Shown here: in pieces, positions 60,315 to 64,000 of the stretch
Numbering within the stretch: the first letter of the stretch is position 1
How the letters are laid out: the number at the start of each line of letters is the position of its first letter
Source: UBA1227 sp045599345
Lineage (GTDB): Bacteria > Bacillota > Clostridia > Oscillospirales > Acutalibacteraceae
Assembly (NCBI GenBank): GCA_045599345.1
Contig: JAZRVV010000052.1
Location: forward strand, 1-64,000
Direction: 5' to 3'
Length of the DNA: 64,000 bases
Made by a program: the position numbers and the translations under genes
The notes under the pieces: generated by a model
Database searches by the model: none
Seen by the model: the letters and a program-made list of their open reading frames with translations, nothing else
What the model was told of the DNA's origin: nothing

Positions 60315-61791
60315 TTTGATTAAATCTTATTACATGGCAATGCTCAAGTGCTTATCGTATGTTTTCATCATGGTAGGCGTTGTTACCGTTTTGCCTGCAT
60401 TTATGACTTTCTTTTATAGGGATGAAGAGCCTTATATGTGGTGCTTTGTCTTTCCTGGCATACTCTATATCTTTGTTGGATATTTCATCCACCTTTGTAC
60501 AGAGGGGTATGCAGTAACCAACCTCAAGCGAAACGGTGGTTCGCTGATGGTATTGCTACTCTGGATTGTCTCAATCCTACTTGGTGCTATTCCATTTGTG
60601 CTCACAAAGCAGTACACCTTTGTACAGGCACTTTTTGAATCGACCAGTGGATTTACGACAACTGGTTTTACAGTAACAGACGTTGCAAATGCTCCACACA
60701 TTGTACTTATGTATCGCTCACTGCTCCACTTGCTCGGTGGCGTTGGACTCGTACTTATCTTGAGTCTCATACTATCCAAAACATTCGGAATGCAGTTTTA
60801 TATGGCAGAGGGACATCTCGACAGATTGGCACCAAGCCTTAGGAACTCTGCGCGAGTTATCCTTCTTATTTATCTTGGCCTTATCATTGGTGGCACAGTC
60901 CTCTTTATCGTTTTTGGAATGCCGGCATTTGATGCTATAAACCATGCCATTTCAGCCGTATCAACCGGTGGCTTCTCAACAAGGGTAGAAAGCATAGGTT
61001 ACTGGCACAGTGTGCCAATAGACATAACAGCAGTAGTGCTTATGATAATGGGCGCTACAAACTTTATGACAACAATGCTCATCTTAAAGGGCAAGTTCCG
61101 TGACGCCCTTCTCAACGATGAGACATTGATTACAATCTTTTTAATCGCAATTGTATCTCCGATAGTAATAGTTCAATTACTTGTAAATGGTGTCTGTCAA
61201 AACACCTTGTCTGCAATAGACAATGGTATTTTCCAGGTAGTATCACTACTTACAACTACTGGACTTTCAACAATTGATAATTTCTTGCCTCAGGTAACAT
61301 TCGCTATGGCACCAATACTTCTCCTTATGATTGTTGGTGGTAACAGTGGATCAACTGCTGGTGGCATCAAAGCTTATCGTGCAGCTTTTGGTATCAAGAG
61401 TGTCCTCTATGATGCTAGAAGCGAAATCGAAGCTGGTCGTATTCACAGAGCAAGATTTGTTTATCGCTTTGGCAAGCAGGACAATATTGATGCAACAGAA
61501 CAAAGCAAAAATCATACATACATTGTGATGTATCTCTTGCTTGGACTTCTTGGAACCTTTGGTCTAACCCTCTGTGGATATTCATTCCAAGCAAGCTTGA
61601 TTGAGTCTTTCTCGGCACTCGGCACAGTAGGACTTTCAATTGGTATTGTTGGACCTGATATGAGCAATTTTGCAATGTTTATCATCATTCTTGAGATGAT
61701 AATTGCTCGTCTTGAAATATATATCGTTATCCTTGGCGGTGCTCGTATTGTAGCTGATATCAAGGAACTCGTAGCAAAGGTGAAAAAATGA
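60301..61791 (+). CDS. trkH: TrkH-family potassium uptake channel subunit
   Basis: The 496-residue protein has four M1-P-M2 repeats. Pore signatures are STSGFTTTGFTV, ISAVSTGGFSTR, LTTTGLSTID and SALGTVGLSIG, giving the four filter glycines. An Arg/Lys in the last repeat gate region is expected but not checked. The regulatory TrkA partner is not in the window. It overlaps both neighbours (60301-60314 and 61788-61791). Confidence 0.93.
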   Translation: MEQDNLIKSYYMAMLKCLSYVFIMVGVVTVLPAFMTFFYRDEEPYMWCFVFPGILYIFVGYFIHLCTEGYAVTNLKRNGGSLMVLLLWIVSILLGAIPFVLTKQYTFVQALFESTSGFTTTGFTVTDVANAPHIVLMYRSLLHLLGGVGLVLILSLILSKTFGMQFYMAEGHLDRLAPSLRNSARVILLIYLGLIIGGTVLFIVFGMPAFDAINHAISAVSTGGFSTRVESIGYWHSVPIDITAVVLMIMGATNFMTTMLILKGKFRDALLNDETLITIFLIAIVSPIVIVQLLVNGVCQNTLSAIDNGIFQVVSLLTTTGLSTIDNFLPQVTFAMAPILLLMIVGGNSGSTAGGIKAYRAAFGIKSVLYDARSEIEAGRIHRARFVYRFGKQDNIDATEQSKNHTYIVMYLLLGLLGTFGLTLCGYSFQASLIESFSALGTVGLSIGIVGPDMSNFAMFIIILEMIIARLEIYIVILGGARIVADIKELVAKVKK

Positions 61792-62810
61792 GAATTGCAT
61801 TAATTGGCGCTGGCAGTATCGGCGCACCACTTGCCGTAACAATGACGGAAAAAGGCTATGACGTTGATGTCGTAGCGCATGGCGAGGAAAAAGCCAAGCT
61901 TTTTAGGGAACAAGGCTTTTATATCACAGGCACACTGGGCGAACATCACGAAAAGCTAAATGCTTTTCCATCGGTCGATGCTCTAAATGGGGAATACGAT
62001 GTATGCCTTATTGCAACAAAGTATCAACAGATGCCAGAGATGGCGCGAGCAATGCTCCCACATCTTAAACCAAATTCGCTCGTTGTTGCTGTCCAAAACG
62101 GAATTGTAATAGACAGCCTCATTGAGGTTGTGGGAAGCGAGCGGGCAGTAGCTTGTATGATAGGCATTGGAGCAACGCTCAAGGATGCCAATCATGTTGA
62201 GGTAACTGCCGGCAATACGTTGATCCTTGGCATGGTAGATGACAAGGGTGATAAAGCATTACTCGAAGCAACAAGGGCAGCAATGTCATCGCTCACAAAT
62301 ACCGTTATTGACGATGACATAATTGCAAGGCTCTTTGCAAAAGTTATATTTAATTCAACAATCAACAGTCTTGCTGGTATAACAGGCAAGACGACTGGGT
62401 ATATCCTAGATACCAAGCATGCAAGGGAAATAACCCTTTGCATTATTAGAGAGGGCGTGGCTGTCGCTGACAAGATGGGGCTTACGCTCCCACGTTTCAA
62501 TGCTCTTCCAAAGTATCAGAGCATAGCAAAGCATACATCGCGTCCTGCAAATATATTGCTCTCACAGTTTATACATCTCGGATTTTGGGTAGCTGCTAAA
62601 AATGTTAGACCATCTACACTTCAGTCGCTTGAAAAAGGCAACATCACCGAGATAGATATAATGAATGGGTATATTGCAAGCAAGGCAGAGGAACTGGGCC
62701 TCAAGGCTCCCGTTAATGCTCAACTTGCAGAACTCATCCACAAACTAGAACGCAAAGAACTCACAATAGATCCAAGCAACATCTACAAAATTGAGACGGG
62801 AGGCAACTAA
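61788..62810 (+). CDS. panE: 2-dehydropantoate 2-reductase family protein (PanE/ApbA)
   Basis: The 340-residue protein has the Rossmann motif IALIGAGSIGAPLAV at the N-terminus, ATKYQQMPEMARAML, VVAVQNGIV, and the catalytic Lys in FAKVIFNSTINSLAGIT. The family makes pantoate for CoA synthesis but includes paralogues for other 2-oxoacids; it is about 30 residues longer than E. coli PanE. With no panB or panC nearby, pantoate synthesis is not assured. It is translationally coupled to trkH. Confidence 0.85.
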   Translation: MRIALIGAGSIGAPLAVTMTEKGYDVDVVAHGEEKAKLFREQGFYITGTLGEHHEKLNAFPSVDALNGEYDVCLIATKYQQMPEMARAMLPHLKPNSLVVAVQNGIVIDSLIEVVGSERAVACMIGIGATLKDANHVEVTAGNTLILGMVDDKGDKALLEATRAAMSSLTNTVIDDDIIARLFAKVIFNSTINSLAGITGKTTGYILDTKHAREITLCIIREGVAVADKMGLTLPRFNALPKYQSIAKHTSRPANILLSQFIHLGFWVAAKNVRPSTLQSLEKGNITEIDIMNGYIASKAEELGLKAPVNAQLAELIHKLERKELTIDPSNIYKIETGGN

Positions 62811-62811
62811 T

Positions 62812-63732
62812 ATGCCTGAAAATGGAAAACTCGACACTGCGATGACTCAATTTTTATTAATTGATTCGCTTTCAAGTATCTACTTATCGTTACATATTAT
62901 TGACCTTGAGAAGAATACTTCAGTAGAGTACAATGCTTCAAGCGCTATTAGGGAAGTTGCGACTAAAAATACTGATGCTGATCAGGTTATGGTTGCTACA
63001 ATGAAACATGTTGTAGTAAGTGAATATCAAGAGTCGGCTATCGCTTTTACAGATTTGCATACTGTTGCTGAGCGTATGCGTGGTAAACAGAGCATCACAT
63101 CCGAGTTCATAAGCGCTAATTTTGGTTGGTGCAGAGCTCGCTTCATTAGGATTAATGACAGGAGCCTTGACGAGTTACCAACTCGCGTAATCTTTGCGAC
63201 TGAGGTTATCGACGAAGAAAAGCGTCGTGAGGAAAACCTCATCCGTATCTCGCTTACGGATGAGCTCACAACTCTCCTTAATCGTCGCGCATATGAGGAG
63301 GAACTCAAGCTCTATAAGGACCTTTCAAAGACAGAAAACTTTACCTATGTTTCAATGGACTTAAACGGTCTGAAACGTGTCAATGATAACATCGGACATG
63401 CAGCAGGCGATGAGCTCATTATAGAAGCCGCCAAGATTATTCGTGCTTCAATGGGCAGGACCGGCAAGGTGTTTAGAACTGGCGGAGACGAGTTCCAAGC
63501 AATCCTCTTTGTTGAACCAAATAAAATAGACGAAATCACAAAGAGTATGTGTGATATGTGTGAGGCTTGGAAAGGCGAGTATAGCGACACAATGTCAATC
63601 TCATTTGGTGTTGCAAGCCAGTCGGAATTCCCTAATAAGAATGTCAAGGAACTTGGCAAAATCGCAGACAAGCGTATGTATCAAAACAAGGATGAGTATT
63701 ACAAACGCACAGGCCTTGACAGGCGTAAATAA
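62812..63732 (+). CDS. GGDEF-domain diguanylate cyclase
   Basis: The 306-residue soluble protein has an N-terminal PAS-like sensor at about 1-140 and a GGDEF domain at about 145-300. The domain shows SLTDELTTLLNRRAYEEEL, SMDLNGLKRVNDNIGHAAGD, and the intact active site FRTGGDEFQAIL. No RxxD inhibitory site is evident at the usual place. It should make c-di-GMP. ATG 62812 follows GGGAGG; it is last in the queT-led operon. Confidence 0.92.
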   Translation: MPENGKLDTAMTQFLLIDSLSSIYLSLHIIDLEKNTSVEYNASSAIREVATKNTDADQVMVATMKHVVVSEYQESAIAFTDLHTVAERMRGKQSITSEFISANFGWCRARFIRINDRSLDELPTRVIFATEVIDEEKRREENLIRISLTDELTTLLNRRAYEEELKLYKDLSKTENFTYVSMDLNGLKRVNDNIGHAAGDELIIEAAKIIRASMGRTGKVFRTGGDEFQAILFVEPNKIDEITKSMCDMCEAWKGEYSDTMSISFGVASQSEFPNKNVKELGKIADKRMYQNKDEYYKRTGLDRRK

Positions 63733-63775
63733 GCAAAATCAAAGGACCAGCTCAATGAGCTGGTCCATTTTGCTT
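63731..63775. terminator. Strong bidirectional terminator
   Basis: Core stem GGACCAGCTC (63744-63753) / GAGCTGGTCC (63757-63766) extended by AAGCAAAAT / ATTTTGCTT, giving A and T runs for both convergent genes. Confidence 0.9.
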
Positions 63776-64000
63776 TTATAGCCATTTAATCTTTGCCGGA
63801 TTCCTGTGCGCTGTCCTTACATATTTAACACTTGGATAACCGATAACAAGTGTTGTGACAACCTTGTTCTTTTTATCAATGCCAAATGCTTTGCGAAGCT
63901 TGCGACTCAATCTTGATGCTATTGTGTAGTAACCGCTAAAGAATACTCCAAGTCCTTGCGCCTCAGCCATGAGTGACATATTAGAAGCGGCAAGAGAGGC
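63776..64000 (-). CDS. Nitroreductase family protein, C-terminal part (5' end outside window)
   Basis: On the - strand the frame is open from the window edge to TAA at 63776-63778, giving 74 residues. AEAQGLGVFFSGYYT is the FMN-binding helix and loop typical of nitroreductases. The end TLVIGYPSVKYVRTAHRNPAKIKWL fits the Clostridia nitroreductases that often carry ferredoxin domains. Most of the domain lies beyond base 64000, so the type is not resolved. Confidence 0.75.
   Translation of the reverse strand, partial: ASLAASNMSLMAEAQGLGVFFSGYYTIASRLSRKLRKAFGIDKKNKVVTTLVIGYPSVKYVRTAHRNPAKIKWL

Overview
The window reads as chromosomal DNA of a strictly anaerobic, low-to-mid GC Gram-positive bacterium, most likely a gut Clostridia. 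This rests on conserved neighbourhoods (rplS/lepB/rbgA/rnhB/yraN; tig-clpP-clpX-lon-engB; miaB-ymcA-like-mutS-mutL), a T-box leader, type III glutamine synthetase, QueT, a 54-residue CxxC protein of the DUF6472 kind, and oxygen-sensitive enzymes (a 2-hydroxyacyl-CoA dehydratase system and a tungsten-type aldehyde ferredoxin oxidoreductase). No rRNA, insertion sequence, prophage or CRISPR array was seen. Nearly all genes are on the + strand; the exceptions are 7144-7917, 13851-14642 and the truncated gene at the right edge.

Layout. 1-3860: end of a DUF4349-like gene, ECF sigma factor, membrane anti-sigma candidate, hybrid histidine kinase. 3857-6497: a promoter and T-box leader driving an XRE-cupin-acyl-CoA synthetase fusion. 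6597-14642: small membrane and zinc-ribbon proteins, an HscC-type Hsp70 with its J-protein, an amidohydrolase, a DUF805 protein, a CAP-domain protein and an MBL-fold hydrolase. 14711-24393: rplS with a structured leader, then a self-contained 2-hydroxyacyl-CoA dehydratase cassette (with an extra 54-residue membrane protein) sitting between rplS and tandem lepB, rbgA, rnhB, yraN, thrC and a phosphoesterase. 24483-32108: tig-clpP-clpX-lon-engB, then yerC-hslO. 32129-32645: five tRNAs (Val, Asp, Phe, Gly, Cys). 32672-40574: azlCD, a small CxxC protein, then a tightly packed ThiF/lipase-like/TtcA-like/homocysteine methyltransferase/copA/gtrA run. 40765-43339: AOR, MoaD-like and polyferredoxin genes. 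43451-44632: lipase.

From miaB (44778) to the GGDEF gene (63732) there are 14 collinear genes with no convincing terminator between them. The second half starts at a probable preQ1 riboswitch before queT. It runs through DUF2804, a LytS-5TM/HAMP/SpoIIE-phosphatase/HATPase protein, a MESH1-like HD hydrolase, a STAS domain fused to an APH-type kinase, a NudC-like Nudix enzyme, TrkH, PanE-like and a diguanylate cyclase. That stretch is the best candidate for an undescribed signalling system: phosphatase, anti-sigma-type kinase domain and STAS partner are all present, the STAS protein carries its own kinase fold, and nucleotide-signal, K+ and c-di-GMP genes are coupled to it. The second strongest candidate is the T-box-controlled regulator-enzyme fusion.

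All function calls come from reading motifs by eye; no database search was run. Start codons were moved to the nearest well-spaced ribosome binding site where the longest frame was implausible.
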